Shown one piece after another: positions 7,784-16,070 of a stretch of DNA of 64,000 bases. Source of the stretch: Cutibacterium modestum (GTDB lineage Bacteria; Actinomycetota; Actinomycetes; Propionibacteriales; Propionibacteriaceae); the NCBI RefSeq assembly GCF_008326345.1, contig NZ_BJEN01000001.1:844019-908018 (forward strand), written 5' to 3'. Under the pieces are notes generated by a model. It made no database searches. It was not told the origin of the DNA and saw only the letters and a program-made list of their open reading frames with translations. Position 1 is the first letter of the stretch. The number at the start of each line of letters is the position of its first letter. The translations under genes and the position numbers were made by a program.

Positions 7784-9958
7784 CTACGTGGTATCCCTCA
7801 AAGCTGACAGCCGAAAATGGGACGCTCCGGTCGCAAGGGCAGTGACCATGATGGCGACCACACTGACTGCCCACATGGTGACGGGTAGCGCCGCAATGGC
7901 GGGATCGAAGGATTGATTCGCGTCGGTCGATCCGATCGCAGCATTGATCGCCCAGCCAGCCAGAACTCCGACCACTAGTGACATCGACTGGGCTGGCAGG
8001 ATCGTGACGATCATCTGCACCAAGAAAGATTTTCGCAGGATATGGGCGGGGGTACCCACGGCTTGTTGAGCGGCAATGGTACGTCGCATTCCCCACCGCA
8101 GTTCAACAAATGCGGCAGTACATGCCACCAGGATCAGCAGGAATCCGGCCGCCAGGCCGCTACGCACGATTCCATGCTGTTGGATAAACGCCTGTAGGGT
8201 GTCGGGGTTCTCAGCCCCGGCGTGGGCCGCATAGGACGGCGCGGTGGCGTGGAGTTGATCCACTAGCCGATCGAGATCGCCAGTTGTGGAGTCTGCGGTG
8301 AACTCCAAGAAGTCTGGAGTGAGGCCTGCCAGCCTCGGGTCGCTGCGAGCGAGGAGAGCGTCATCACCGTAGGTGACGGGTAGGTGGCTGACGGGCGTGA
8401 TGGTACGGGTCATGGTGTGTTTGTCGTAACCAAAGGTCCATATCGATGGCGCGTCTCGCCTCGTTGCCGGCATCCTTGGACAGGGTCGCACATCGGGGTC
8501 GAAGGCGGCCAAGTCGGCGCAGGAGGCGGCAACAAGGGTATGGCCATCGGTGGTCATGTAGATCATGCGTCGGGGCCGGGTGATGCGCCGGAGGGCTTGC
8601 TGTTCGGTGGCGGTCCGATCGGTGAAGGGGACCTGGACAAGGACGTGGCGGGGATCCCCCTCGGTGTCGTGGGTACCAGAAATGAGGAATCCCGATCCAA
8701 ATCCGGCCAGGCCGACCATGATCGTCAATGCGACCACCATCGCAGCGGAATTCGGATAGTGGGCCCGGGCCAGGGCCAAACCGAGACGAGTGGGCAGTCT
8801 CAGCTGCTCACGACCGGCGCACCACACGATGATGAGGTGGGCTGACATGACGGCGCCGAGAGTTCCAAGCACAGCCCCACCCATGATGTATCCAGCGCCT
8901 CGGTCCCCCAGGCGCTGGCCGTCGTGAGCGAACGCCATCATCAGGCAAATCCAGCCTTCCAGACCGATCGCAGCCACGACGAGGAGAAGACCAACGATCC
9001 CGAGCAGATGACGCACTGTCCCAAGCCGGGCGCGGCGGCGCGGGGGGCGGCGTGAAGCCAGCAACCTTCGCAGGGTGCGACGGGCTAACCGACCACTCAC
9101 GATCACCATGATGACGACGATAGCCAGCCACGCCGGCCATCTCAGCCTCGCCTGCCAAGGCCACCAGGTTAGCCCGAGCACCCCGCTGGTTCCGAGGACG
9201 TTTTGAACGGGAACGAACAACGCCAATCCGAGCAGAGCACCCAGGCCAGCGGTCCCGGAAACCTCGGCGGCGAAGACCTGGCCACACCAGTCGGGGTCGC
9301 ATCCCATGCGCACTAACGTCGTGAACCGGTCGCGACGCGAGGCGGCCGAGAGACTCAGCGACGTCCACAACAACATGGCTGCCGGCAGCCCAACCAGTCC
9401 GATCACCTCGATCCACGCAGTACGTGACGACACCCCAGAATCATCTATCCCGGTCAAGCCGAAGCCCTTCAGCTCGCGGCAACCAGCCTGATCGGGGGTG
9501 GTCGTAACCGAGAACAACTCATCGGGTGAAGCCAAGGCAGCCCGATCTACCACCACCGGATCGACCGTGCCTAAGCTGAAAACTTTCACGACCCCGGCAT
9601 CCATCAGCGACTTCAGACGCGGGGAAACGATGGTGTGACCCGGTTGGGGCCAGTGCTTCAGTCCAGGAGGCAGCCAGTCAGCGGGGTGGTTCACCACGAA
9701 ACTCGTCCAGGGCGTGCCGTCGACCTGTAATTCCTGCACTTTGAAACCGGCATGCCCGCTTGCCGGCTTACCCGGAGCAAGGATGGGGGTCCGCGCATCA
9801 CGTACCTCCTGCTGCTGGACGGTGACGCGGGGCAGGGTGATACCCACCGCTAACCCCAGTGTTGCCAGGGCCACACCCACAACCATCACCACTGATCGAA
9901 TCAGCTCATGACGGCTCGCTCCACGGCTCAATCGCAACGCCAGACGCAAGCCTTTCAC
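7784..9958 (-). CDS. ABC transporter permease (FtsX/MacB-like), bacteriocin-export-associated type
   Basis: This 724-residue membrane protein has an N-terminal membrane segment (residues about 20-43), an extracellular domain, a first cluster of segments near residues 185-430, a second extracellular domain, and a C-terminal trio ending near residue 715. This two-half FtsX-like layout matches the large membrane component found beside lactococcin-972-type bacteriocins. The GTG start at 9958 overlaps the ATPase stop (GTGTGA), implying coupled translation. It should export or protect against the product of the small secreted gene at the head of the operon; that role is inferred from layout. Confidence 0.75.
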   Translation of the reverse strand: MKGLRLALRLSRGASRHELIRSVVMVVGVALATLGLAVGITLPRVTVQQQEVRDARTPILAPGKPASGHAGFKVQELQVDGTPWTSFVVNHPADWLPPGLKHWPQPGHTIVSPRLKSLMDAGVVKVFSLGTVDPVVVDRAALASPDELFSVTTTPDQAGCRELKGFGLTGIDDSGVSSRTAWIEVIGLVGLPAAMLLWTSLSLSAASRRDRFTTLVRMGCDPDWCGQVFAAEVSGTAGLGALLGLALFVPVQNVLGTSGVLGLTWWPWQARLRWPAWLAIVVIMVIVSGRLARRTLRRLLASRRPPRRRARLGTVRHLLGIVGLLLVVAAIGLEGWICLMMAFAHDGQRLGDRGAGYIMGGAVLGTLGAVMSAHLIIVWCAGREQLRLPTRLGLALARAHYPNSAAMVVALTIMVGLAGFGSGFLISGTHDTEGDPRHVLVQVPFTDRTATEQQALRRITRPRRMIYMTTDGHTLVAASCADLAAFDPDVRPCPRMPATRRDAPSIWTFGYDKHTMTRTITPVSHLPVTYGDDALLARSDPRLAGLTPDFLEFTADSTTGDLDRLVDQLHATAPSYAAHAGAENPDTLQAFIQQHGIVRSGLAAGFLLILVACTAAFVELRWGMRRTIAAQQAVGTPAHILRKSFLVQMIVTILPAQSMSLVVGVLAGWAINAAIGSTDANQSFDPAIAALPVTMWAVSVVAIMVTALATGASHFRLSALRDTT

Positions 9959-10638
9959 ACCGCGTCTCCCACGATCCGTCCATCGGCCAAGCGAATGATC
10001 CGGGTATTTTCCGGCAACGTGTGCTCATCATGGGTAACCATCACCAAAGTGGAACCTTCAGCGCGAACCAGATCATCCAGCAGACCGATCACGGCATGGC
10101 GGTTCGTAGTGTCCAAGGCTCCAGTAGGTTCGTCGGCTAGAACGACCGTCGGATGGTGCGCCAGGGCACGACCCACGGCAGCACGCTGCGCCTGGCCTCC
10201 TGACACTTCGCTGGGCCGTCGCTTGCTGCTCTCACCGAGGTCAAGGATCTCGGCAAGGCGGTCAGCGCGCCTCAGTGCGTCCCGACGCCCAGTGCCAAGG
10301 AGCTCAAGAGGCAGGGCAATGTTGTCACGCAATGTGAGCTCGGGAACCAGCTCAGAGTTCTGAAACACCAAGCCGATCGTTCGCAACCGCCACGCCGCAC
10401 GTTGTCTGTCATCCAGCCCGTATACATCGACATCCCCATGTACGACCCGTCCTTTGGTCGGCGCCTCCAAACCGGCAAGACACATTAACAATGTCGACTT
10501 GCCCGAACCAGAAGCACCGACGACCACGTTCACCGATTCCGGAGACATGACCAGCGAGACATCGTCCACTGCGGGTCGACTCGAATGGGGGAACTGCATG
10601 AACAAGCCATAACAAGCCAATGAATATCGATTAACCAT
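9955..10638 (-). CDS. ABC transporter ATP-binding protein (LolD/MacB-like, bacteriocin-export type)
   Basis: This 227-residue ATPase has Walker A GASGSGKST (residues about 47-55), a Q-loop in VFQNSELVPEL, signature SGGQAQRAAVGRALAH, Walker B VVLADEPTGALDT and H-loop VTHDEHT. The compact size and the VPELTLRDNIALPLEL stretch are typical of ATPases paired with FtsX-like permeases. It sits 35 bp after the small secreted gene and overlaps the permease start. The ATG at 10638 is the best fit to family length; an internal ATG at 10599 is possible. Confidence 0.85.
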   Translation of the reverse strand: MVNRYSLACYGLFMQFPHSSRPAVDDVSLVMSPESVNVVVGASGSGKSTLLMCLAGLEAPTKGRVVHGDVDVYGLDDRQRAAWRLRTIGLVFQNSELVPELTLRDNIALPLELLGTGRRDALRRADRLAEILDLGESSKRRPSEVSGGQAQRAAVGRALAHHPTVVLADEPTGALDTTNRHAVIGLLDDLVRAEGSTLVMVTHDEHTLPENTRIIRLADGRIVGDAV

Positions 10639-10673
10639 CAGGTGTCCGATCTATGGGCGCCAGAGCGCGGTCA

Positions 10674-11075
10674 TCACTCGCGGTACAGACTTTCGACGCA
10701 GTGGTCACGATACCAATGTTCAGCGCACACCTGGACCCGAAGATCTGCTGCACGCAGAGTATCCCCAGGGCTCACATCAGAATTGACACCCACCTTGCCG
10801 CCAATGTTTACGTGCCCGATTCTCCTCCACGAGTACCCTTGCTGGCGAGCATTGACATGGCCTGAGTTAGAACCAGTTGACGCCAAGGTTCCGGTGACCC
10901 TCACTGCCTTGCCAACCCAGCCCCGATGTGTCACTCCGTAGGTGTATCGACCATGAAAACTGACATTTTGTCCCGTATCGATCCCTATATTTCCACTAGT
11001 AGAAGCAAACGCACCAACAGCCATTCCGAATGTCAATACCACAGTAACCCCGACGACACCCGCAAGTCGTTTCAC
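10674..11075 (-). CDS. Small secreted protein, candidate lactococcin-972-like bacteriocin
   Basis: From the GTG at 11075 (GGAGG seven bases upstream) this encodes 133 residues. It has a clear Sec signal peptide (MKRLAGVVGV start, hydrophobic to about residue 22, cleavage near AFA-S). The mature part is rich in Gly, Val, Asn and Thr, looks beta-stranded, and ends with Cys-x8-Cys (VCAEHWYRDHC). It leads an operon with an ATPase and a large FtsX-like permease, the arrangement of lactococcin-972-type loci. Direct similarity to lactococcin 972 is not obvious by eye, so the call rests on context. It could instead be an unrelated secreted peptide. Confidence 0.5.
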   Translation of the reverse strand: MKRLAGVVGVTVVLTFGMAVGAFASTSGNIGIDTGQNVSFHGRYTYGVTHRGWVGKAVRVTGTLASTGSNSGHVNARQQGYSWRRIGHVNIGGKVGVNSDVSPGDTLRAADLRVQVCAEHWYRDHCVESLYRE

Positions 11076-11142
11076 CACAGCCCCTCCGTTGTCAATTCTA
11101 CACGCCACTCTTGATCGATTACTCACTATATTTAACGCATAT

Positions 11143-11173
11143 ATTATAACTCTCATAACCTAAACACAAACAA
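11143..11173 (-). promoter_or_regulatory. Candidate promoter of the bacteriocin-like operon
   Basis: On the minus strand there is a perfect TATAAT (+ coordinates 11143-11148) in AT-rich DNA, with a TTGTTT/TTGTGT-like -35 at 11164-11173. It lies about 70 bp upstream of the secreted-protein start. Spacing is imperfect (15 or 19 bp depending on the -35 chosen). Confidence 0.4.
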
Positions 11174-11304
11174 ATTCTTCAATATTGTATTCCTTCATCT
11201 GCAGCACATTGTCCATTCGTACAACTGACCCCGGAGAACCCCATCTACAGATAGCCTCTCGCTTCTAGCGCCACTACCCCCTCGACTTGAAGTTATGCTC
11301 TGGT

Positions 11305-11320
11305 ATGCATAATTATGTAT
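11305..11320 (+). promoter_or_regulatory. ARG-box-like palindrome upstream of the amino acid ABC operon
   Basis: ATGCATAATTATGTAT is a nearly perfect palindrome (14 of 16 positions) centred 50 bp before the lipoprotein start. It overlaps a likely -10 region, with TTGAAG at 11287-11292 as a possible -35. The TG--T-AATT-A--A-like pattern resembles ArgR operators. Since argR occurs in this window and the operon imports an amino acid, ArgR is a candidate regulator; this is inference. Confidence 0.4.
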
Positions 11321-11362
11321 CCCTCGGTGTCGCCCGACACCACACCAGCGAAGGAACGTCAC

Positions 11363-12289
11363 ATGAAGACTTTGCGCCACGCCGTCGGTGCCTGCCTGAC
11401 CGTCACCGCTCTTGCCGTGAACGGATGCACCTATGCCTCCGAGGAGTCCGCCACCTCCGAAGGTAATTCCAGCGGCACCGGGCCCTCGTCTAATGCCGAG
11501 ATCATCGAGTCGATCAAGAAGGATCCCACTATCGCCACAATGGTTCCCGACGACATCAGGAAGTCCGGAACCCTGCGCAACGGCGCAGCGGCCAACTACG
11601 CTCCCGCCGAGTTCATCGACACCGACGGCTCCACCGTTGTCGGCCAGGACATCGACTACATCACCGCCGTCGGGAAGATCCTGGGCCTCAAAGTGACGAC
11701 CGCCAACACGGCTTTCCCCAGCCTTATCCCGGCCATCGGCTCAAAGTACGACGTCAGTGCCTCCTCCTTCACGATCACCCCAGAACGTCAAAAACAAGTC
11801 ACCATGACCTCCTACTTCAAGGCCGGGTTCTCGATCGCCGTCCCTAAGGGCAACCCCAAAAAGATCTCCCCTGACGACCTGTGCGGCCACTCCGTCGCCG
11901 TCCAAACCGGCACGGCCCAGGAAACCACGGCCCAGCAGAAATCCAAGCAGTGCGTCAAGGCCAACAAGAAGCCCGTTGACCTGCTGTCCTACGCGTCCCA
12001 GTCCGACGCCACCACGAACGTCGCTGGAGGCAAGGCCGACGTCCTCTATGCCGACTCGGTCATCACCGGCTACGCCATCAAGCAGACATCCAAGCTGGAG
12101 GCCCTCGGCGGCATCACTGATGCCTCCAAGTTCGGTGTCGCCACCGCCAAGAATGACGGTGGTCTATCGAAGGCCATTCAGGTAGCAACGCAGAAGCTCA
12201 TCGACGACGGCACAATGAAGAAACTGCTGACTGCATGGGGCACCGAGGACGGTCTCATTAAGACCTCTCAAATCAATCCCGAGTCGTGA
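11363..12289 (+). CDS. Polar amino acid ABC transporter substrate-binding lipoprotein
   Basis: This 308-residue protein starts at the ATG at 11363 (upstream GAAGGAACG). It has a lipoprotein signal (lipobox AVNGC). The body is a type-II periplasmic-binding fold of the glutamine/histidine/arginine family: NYAPAEFIDTDG, VVGQDIDYITAVGKILG, then SFTITPERQKQVTMTSY and DLCGHSVAVQTGT. The ligand cannot be told from sequence. It begins a three-gene operon with its permease and ATPase. Confidence 0.9.
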   Translation: MKTLRHAVGACLTVTALAVNGCTYASEESATSEGNSSGTGPSSNAEIIESIKKDPTIATMVPDDIRKSGTLRNGAAANYAPAEFIDTDGSTVVGQDIDYITAVGKILGLKVTTANTAFPSLIPAIGSKYDVSASSFTITPERQKQVTMTSYFKAGFSIAVPKGNPKKISPDDLCGHSVAVQTGTAQETTAQQKSKQCVKANKKPVDLLSYASQSDATTNVAGGKADVLYADSVITGYAIKQTSKLEALGGITDASKFGVATAKNDGGLSKAIQVATQKLIDDGTMKKLLTAWGTEDGLIKTSQINPES

Positions 12290-12315
12290 TCACACCCAAC
12301 TGAAAGGCATCCACG

Positions 12316-13260
12316 GTGGCCAACCACCACGCCGATATTCCCAATCGCATCCACGCCCGTGACGTCGCACATCCCGGCACCTGGATCGCGGCCATCATCG
12401 TCGCGATCCTAGCGCTGGTCTTCATCGAGGGGCTTGTGAGGAACCCCAACTATCAGTGGTCGGTAGTGTGGCTATACCTGCGTGACGTCAAAGTCATTAC
12501 CGGTATCGGTTACACCATTCTGCTGACCTTTGCAGCGATGCTCCTCGGAACCGCTGTAGCCCTCCTCATGGCCATCATGAGACAGTCCCGTAACCCCGTA
12601 TTGCGTGGCGTGTCATGGGCATACATCTTCGTATTCCGGGGTGTCCCGGTGTACACCCAGTTAGTGTTCTGGGGCCTGCTCGCAGTACTGTATCCCACCC
12701 TTTCCGTCGGAGTGCCCTTTGGTGGCCCACAACTCGCCAGTCTCGAAACAGAAAAAATCGTCACGGCGCTAGCAGCCGCCATCATCGGCCTCGGTCTCAA
12801 CGAAGGCGCCTACCTAGCCGAAATCACCCGCTCAGGTTTAGAGTCCGTCGACGCGGGCCAGACCGAAGCGGCCAAGGCCCTCGGCATGAAACCCTCCCTC
12901 ATCATGCGACGCGTCATTATTCCTCAGGCGATGCGGGTCATCATCCCGCCGCTGGGCAACGAAACTATTGGCATGCTCAAGACAACCTCGCTGGTCCTTG
13001 CCGTGCCCTTCACCCTCGACTTGCAGTACGCCACCAGCGCCATCGCAAACCGCATCTACGCTCCAATTCCGCTGCTTATCGTCGCTGCCTTTTGGTACCT
13101 CGTTATGACGAGTGTCCTCATGGTCGGGCAACATTTCCTCGAGCAGTACTTTGGTCGCGGATTTAATGGAAAGTCCTCGTCGAAGCGTCTGCATCGCCAG
13201 GCCGCCATCCAAGCGGCTGGAACTACGCATAAAAATATTGCCCTGGAGGTCGAGCAGTGA
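12316..13260 (+). CDS. Amino acid ABC transporter permease (HisM/GlnP family)
   Basis: This 314-residue protein begins at a GTG with AAAGG upstream, 26 bp after the lipoprotein gene. It has about five membrane segments and the EAA loop EAAKALGMKPSLIMRRVIIPQA near residues 190-211. Preceding it is NEGAYLAEITRSGLESVDAGQ, characteristic of polar amino acid permeases. The N-terminal soluble lead and a C-terminal basic tail are somewhat longer than the family average. Its stop overlaps the ATPase start. Confidence 0.92.
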   Translation: MANHHADIPNRIHARDVAHPGTWIAAIIVAILALVFIEGLVRNPNYQWSVVWLYLRDVKVITGIGYTILLTFAAMLLGTAVALLMAIMRQSRNPVLRGVSWAYIFVFRGVPVYTQLVFWGLLAVLYPTLSVGVPFGGPQLASLETEKIVTALAAAIIGLGLNEGAYLAEITRSGLESVDAGQTEAAKALGMKPSLIMRRVIIPQAMRVIIPPLGNETIGMLKTTSLVLAVPFTLDLQYATSAIANRIYAPIPLLIVAAFWYLVMTSVLMVGQHFLEQYFGRGFNGKSSSKRLHRQAAIQAAGTTHKNIALEVEQ

Positions 13261-14057
13261 ACACGTCCGTCGAAGCACCTGTAAGCACCGAAACGATGGT
13301 GCATATCAGGGCACTACACAAGGAATTTGGCCCGCTGCACATCCTCAAAGGAATCGACCTCGACGTCGCTCCTGGTGAGGTCTGCGTCCTACTCGGCCCG
13401 TCCGGCTCTGGGAAATCCACCCTGTTGCGATGCATCAACCAACTGGAGACCTTCGAAGCAGGGGAAATCTGGGTCGGCGGCGAACGTGTAGGCTACGAGC
13501 GCGATCCGCTCCCCGACGGTCGGCTCAAGAAGCTTTCTGACAAAGACATTGCCGCTCAGCGCGCCCGCGTCGGAATGGTCTTCCAGCGTTTTAATCTCTT
13601 CCCCCATATGACCGCCTTGGGCAACGTCATGGAGGCCCCCATCAAGGTGTCGGGACTCAACAAGGAAGAGGCGAAACCGCTAGCCATGGCCTTGTTAGAC
13701 CGTGTCGGCATGGCTGATCGGGCTGACCATTACCCCGCTGAGCTGTCCGGCGGCCAGCAGCAGCGCGTCGCTATTGCCCGCGCTATGGCGATGAAGCCCG
13801 AGCTCATGCTCTTCGACGAGCCCACCTCAGCCCTCGACCCCGAACTCGTCGGTGAGGTGCTGAGTGTCCTCAAGGATCTTGCCCGCGAAGGCATGACAAT
13901 GATCGTCGTAACTCACGAGATGGGATTTGCCCGGGAGGTCGCAGACCATATCGTGTTCATAGATGGCGGAGTCGTCGTCGAAGCTGGCTCCCCCGATCAA
14001 GTTATTGACAACCCGAAATCCGACCGTCTACGCGGGTTTATCGATTCTGTGCTGTAG
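13257..14057 (+). CDS. Amino acid ABC transporter ATP-binding protein
   Basis: This 266-residue ATPase has Walker A GPSGSGKST (residues about 44-52), Q-loop VFQRFNLFPHMT, signature LSGGQQQRVAIARAMAM, Walker B LMLFDEPTSALDPE and H-loop VTHEMGFARE. It starts at a GTG that overlaps the permease stop (GTGA). All these motifs are those of the HisP/GlnQ group. It completes a self-contained polar amino acid importer. Confidence 0.94.
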   Translation: MNTSVEAPVSTETMVHIRALHKEFGPLHILKGIDLDVAPGEVCVLLGPSGSGKSTLLRCINQLETFEAGEIWVGGERVGYERDPLPDGRLKKLSDKDIAAQRARVGMVFQRFNLFPHMTALGNVMEAPIKVSGLNKEEAKPLAMALLDRVGMADRADHYPAELSGGQQQRVAIARAMAMKPELMLFDEPTSALDPELVGEVLSVLKDLAREGMTMIVVTHEMGFAREVADHIVFIDGGVVVEAGSPDQVIDNPKSDRLRGFIDSVL

Positions 14058-14060
14058 GGT

Positions 14061-14076
14061 GTCATGACTTCATGAC
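14061..14076 (+). promoter_or_regulatory. Short perfect dyad before the S4-domain gene
   Basis: GTCATGA-CT-TCATGAC has 7-bp arms with a 2-bp spacer. It begins 3 bp after the ABC ATPase stop and ends 11 bp before the S4 gene start. A 2-base loop cannot form a normal RNA hairpin, so a protein-binding site is more plausible than a terminator. Confidence 0.3.
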
Positions 14077-14087
14077 ACAGTGGCACC

Positions 14088-14309
14088 GTGCATGACGATC
14101 AGATGATCAGGCTCGGCCAGTATCTCAAGTTCGCCAATCTCGCCGAGACTGGCGGGCAGGCCCGCGAACTCATCGCTTCAGGGATGGTCAGCGTCAATGA
14201 CGAGGTGGAGACCCGACGGGGACGTCAGCTTCACCCCGGTGATGAGGTGAGAGTCACGAACTGTGGACAGACCGTCACCCAGATTGTCGATCTCACCGAC
14301 CCCTGGTAA
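14088..14309 (+). CDS. Small S4-domain RNA-binding protein (YbcJ-like)
   Basis: This 73-residue protein consists of a single S4 domain: IRLGQYLKFANLAETGGQAR, then ELIASGMVSVNDEVETRRGR and LHPGDEVRV. It matches the YbcJ/YaaA-like single-domain RNA-binding proteins. The start is GTG at 14088; an internal ATG at 14103 would give 68 residues and keep the whole domain. Its RNA target is unknown. Confidence 0.85.
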   Translation: MHDDQMIRLGQYLKFANLAETGGQARELIASGMVSVNDEVETRRGRQLHPGDEVRVTNCGQTVTQIVDLTDPW

Positions 14310-14333
14310 TTCCATACAGCTCATCACGACGGC

Positions 14334-14366
14334 GGGTGGCCTGGATTCATATGGCCCAGGCCGCCC
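14334..14366. terminator. Bidirectional hairpin between S4 gene and subtilase
   Basis: The arms GGGTGGCCTGG (14334-14344) and CCAGGCCGCCC (14356-14366) form an 11-bp stem with one G-U pair and an 11-base loop. It lies between convergent genes. There is no clear U-tract on either side. Confidence 0.55.
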
Positions 14367-14389
14367 ATCGTCCACAGGGGTCTTAACTA

Positions 14390-15865
14390 TCAGGCCGACT
14401 TAGCTGCCTTGACCGCCTTACGGGCATCAACGATGCCGGTGCCGCAACTGGACGTGCATTTAGCTGGGTTTACTGACTGCTTGAGGATCTCCTCAATCCT
14501 TGCGGGGGTAAGGCGCGGGTTAGCCGCAACCATGAGAGCAACAACGGCGGAGACGTGCGGGGCTGCCTGGGAGGTGCCCTCCATGTAGCCATAGGCCGGG
14601 GACCCCGGAGTCGTCTTGCCGTTATTGACGGTGGAGAGGATCAGGTCACCGGTGTGATCGTCTCCGCCGGGAGCCGAGACGTCAACCGCCGAACCGTAAT
14701 TCGAGAAGTACGACTGGGCGCCTGTCTCACCAGTCGCTCCGACGACAACCACATTACGGCAGTTGCCAGGCGTCGATTTACGGACGTCCCTCATCTCGTT
14801 ACCGGCTGCCACCACGACGGTTGATCCACGAGAGACGGCCGCGTCAATGGCCCGCTGATAGCTGGTCGGGCAATAGTTGGACGAGTCACCGAGGCTCAAG
14901 TTAATAACCTTGGCGGGGTTGCGGTTAGTGGGAACACCCGGCACCTCGCCACCGGAAGCCCAGGTGATGCCGTCGGCAATGTCGACATCGGTTCCACCGC
15001 AGTGGCCCAGTGCCCGCACTGGCAGAATCTTGGCACCGGGAGCGGCCCCGGCAACGCCCCTGCCATTGTTGGTCGCGGCACCAACGATGCCGGCCACGTG
15101 AGTTCCGTGCCATGATGACGGGACGTCACGTCGAGTGCATGTTCCCGCCTTAGTCCAGTCCCCCTCATCGGCGGGATTCGAATCGCGACCGTCACCGTCA
15201 CCCGCCACGTGGCTGTCGGAGATGAAGTCATAACCAGGCAGGATCTTGCCATCCAGATCCGGGTGCTTAGTGATGCCGGAGTCAATGACGGCCACAGTCA
15301 CTCCGGATCCTGTGCTGGTTGCCCATGCGCCGGGAGCGTCAATCCCCTTCTCAGAGTTCAAGCCCCACTGACGAGTCCAGTACTGGTCATTCGGGGGCGA
15401 CGATACGGCAGCGGGACGGGCACCAGTGTTCTCATTAATCGTCATGTGCAAGACGGGTTCAACGGACTCCACCTCGGGGTTGCGTTCGATCTCAGACGCA
15501 AAGGCCTTAGCCGCCGTGGCATTGAACCCTCGAGAAACCTGAACCGACATAGAGTTGTTTGCATGGGCCAACGACTCGATGACGCGGGCGCCTCGTACCT
15601 TCACAGCTCGATCCACCGCTCCTCGCAGAGCCGTGCTGGTTGCCCGCATCGCGGAGGCGGTATGAGCCGCCCTCGAAACGCCCTGAGCAGAAGTCGAACG
15701 GTCCTTGAGGTGGACGACGAACCCGCTGGTGGACTGCGTGAAATCGTAAGTACGCAGCGGTGAGGTCGTAAAGCCAGGAGCAGCATTGCTGGGGACAGCG
15801 GTCACGGCAAGTGATACGCCGGTGATCGCGCTGAGCAGCAAAGTCAACGTACGACGTGATGCCAT
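14390..15865 (-). CDS. Secreted subtilisin-like serine protease (peptidase family S8)
   Basis: This 491-residue preproprotein has a signal peptide (residues 1-28, cleavage near SNA-A) and an inhibitor-I9-like propeptide to about residue 150. The S8 catalytic domain carries Asp195 (VIDSG), His253 (HGTHVAG), the oxyanion-side AAGNE near 353-357 and Ser432 (GTSQAAPH), so it should be active. It contains several cysteines (CTRR, HCGG, CPTS, C-SSCG) that may form disulfides, as in aqualysin-type proteases. There is no LPXTG or membrane anchor, so it should be released. It is a candidate exoprotease for host-protein use. Confidence 0.93.
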   Translation of the reverse strand: MASRRTLTLLLSAITGVSLAVTAVPSNAAPGFTTSPLRTYDFTQSTSGFVVHLKDRSTSAQGVSRAAHTASAMRATSTALRGAVDRAVKVRGARVIESLAHANNSMSVQVSRGFNATAAKAFASEIERNPEVESVEPVLHMTINENTGARPAAVSSPPNDQYWTRQWGLNSEKGIDAPGAWATSTGSGVTVAVIDSGITKHPDLDGKILPGYDFISDSHVAGDGDGRDSNPADEGDWTKAGTCTRRDVPSSWHGTHVAGIVGAATNNGRGVAGAAPGAKILPVRALGHCGGTDVDIADGITWASGGEVPGVPTNRNPAKVINLSLGDSSNYCPTSYQRAIDAAVSRGSTVVVAAGNEMRDVRKSTPGNCRNVVVVGATGETGAQSYFSNYGSAVDVSAPGGDDHTGDLILSTVNNGKTTPGSPAYGYMEGTSQAAPHVSAVVALMVAANPRLTPARIEEILKQSVNPAKCTSSCGTGIVDARKAVKAAKSA

Positions 15866-16024
15866 ATGTCCATTCCTCTCGGTTTGCTGAAGATAGAATT
15901 AACCTACGGTGGCAACGGGTCATTGAGACATAACCCGGAAACTTCTCACACAGCGATCAAGAAACCCTCTTGAAACACGACCGCATTAGCGCCAGTACTG
16001 AGTATGTTCCCGCATGACGAGGTC

Positions 16025-16043
16025 GGGAGTGCTAAGCGCTCCC
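16025..16043 (-). terminator. Compact hairpin downstream of meaB
   Basis: GGGAGTGC-TAA-GCGCTCCC forms an 8-bp stem (one G-U) with a 3-base loop, 28 bp beyond the meaB stop on the minus strand. No U-tract follows. Confidence 0.4.
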
Positions 16044-16070
16044 AACCAGTCACTGCTGTGATCCCTCACC

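Noticed and set aside
8384..8845. Plus-strand 153-codon open frame inside the permease gene
   Set aside because: It is antisense to the well-supported FtsX-like permease and Gly/His-rich by codon bias.
14334..14366. Could be a riboswitch or attenuator for the subtilase
   Set aside because: It lies downstream of both convergent genes, so it can only be a 3' structure such as a terminator.
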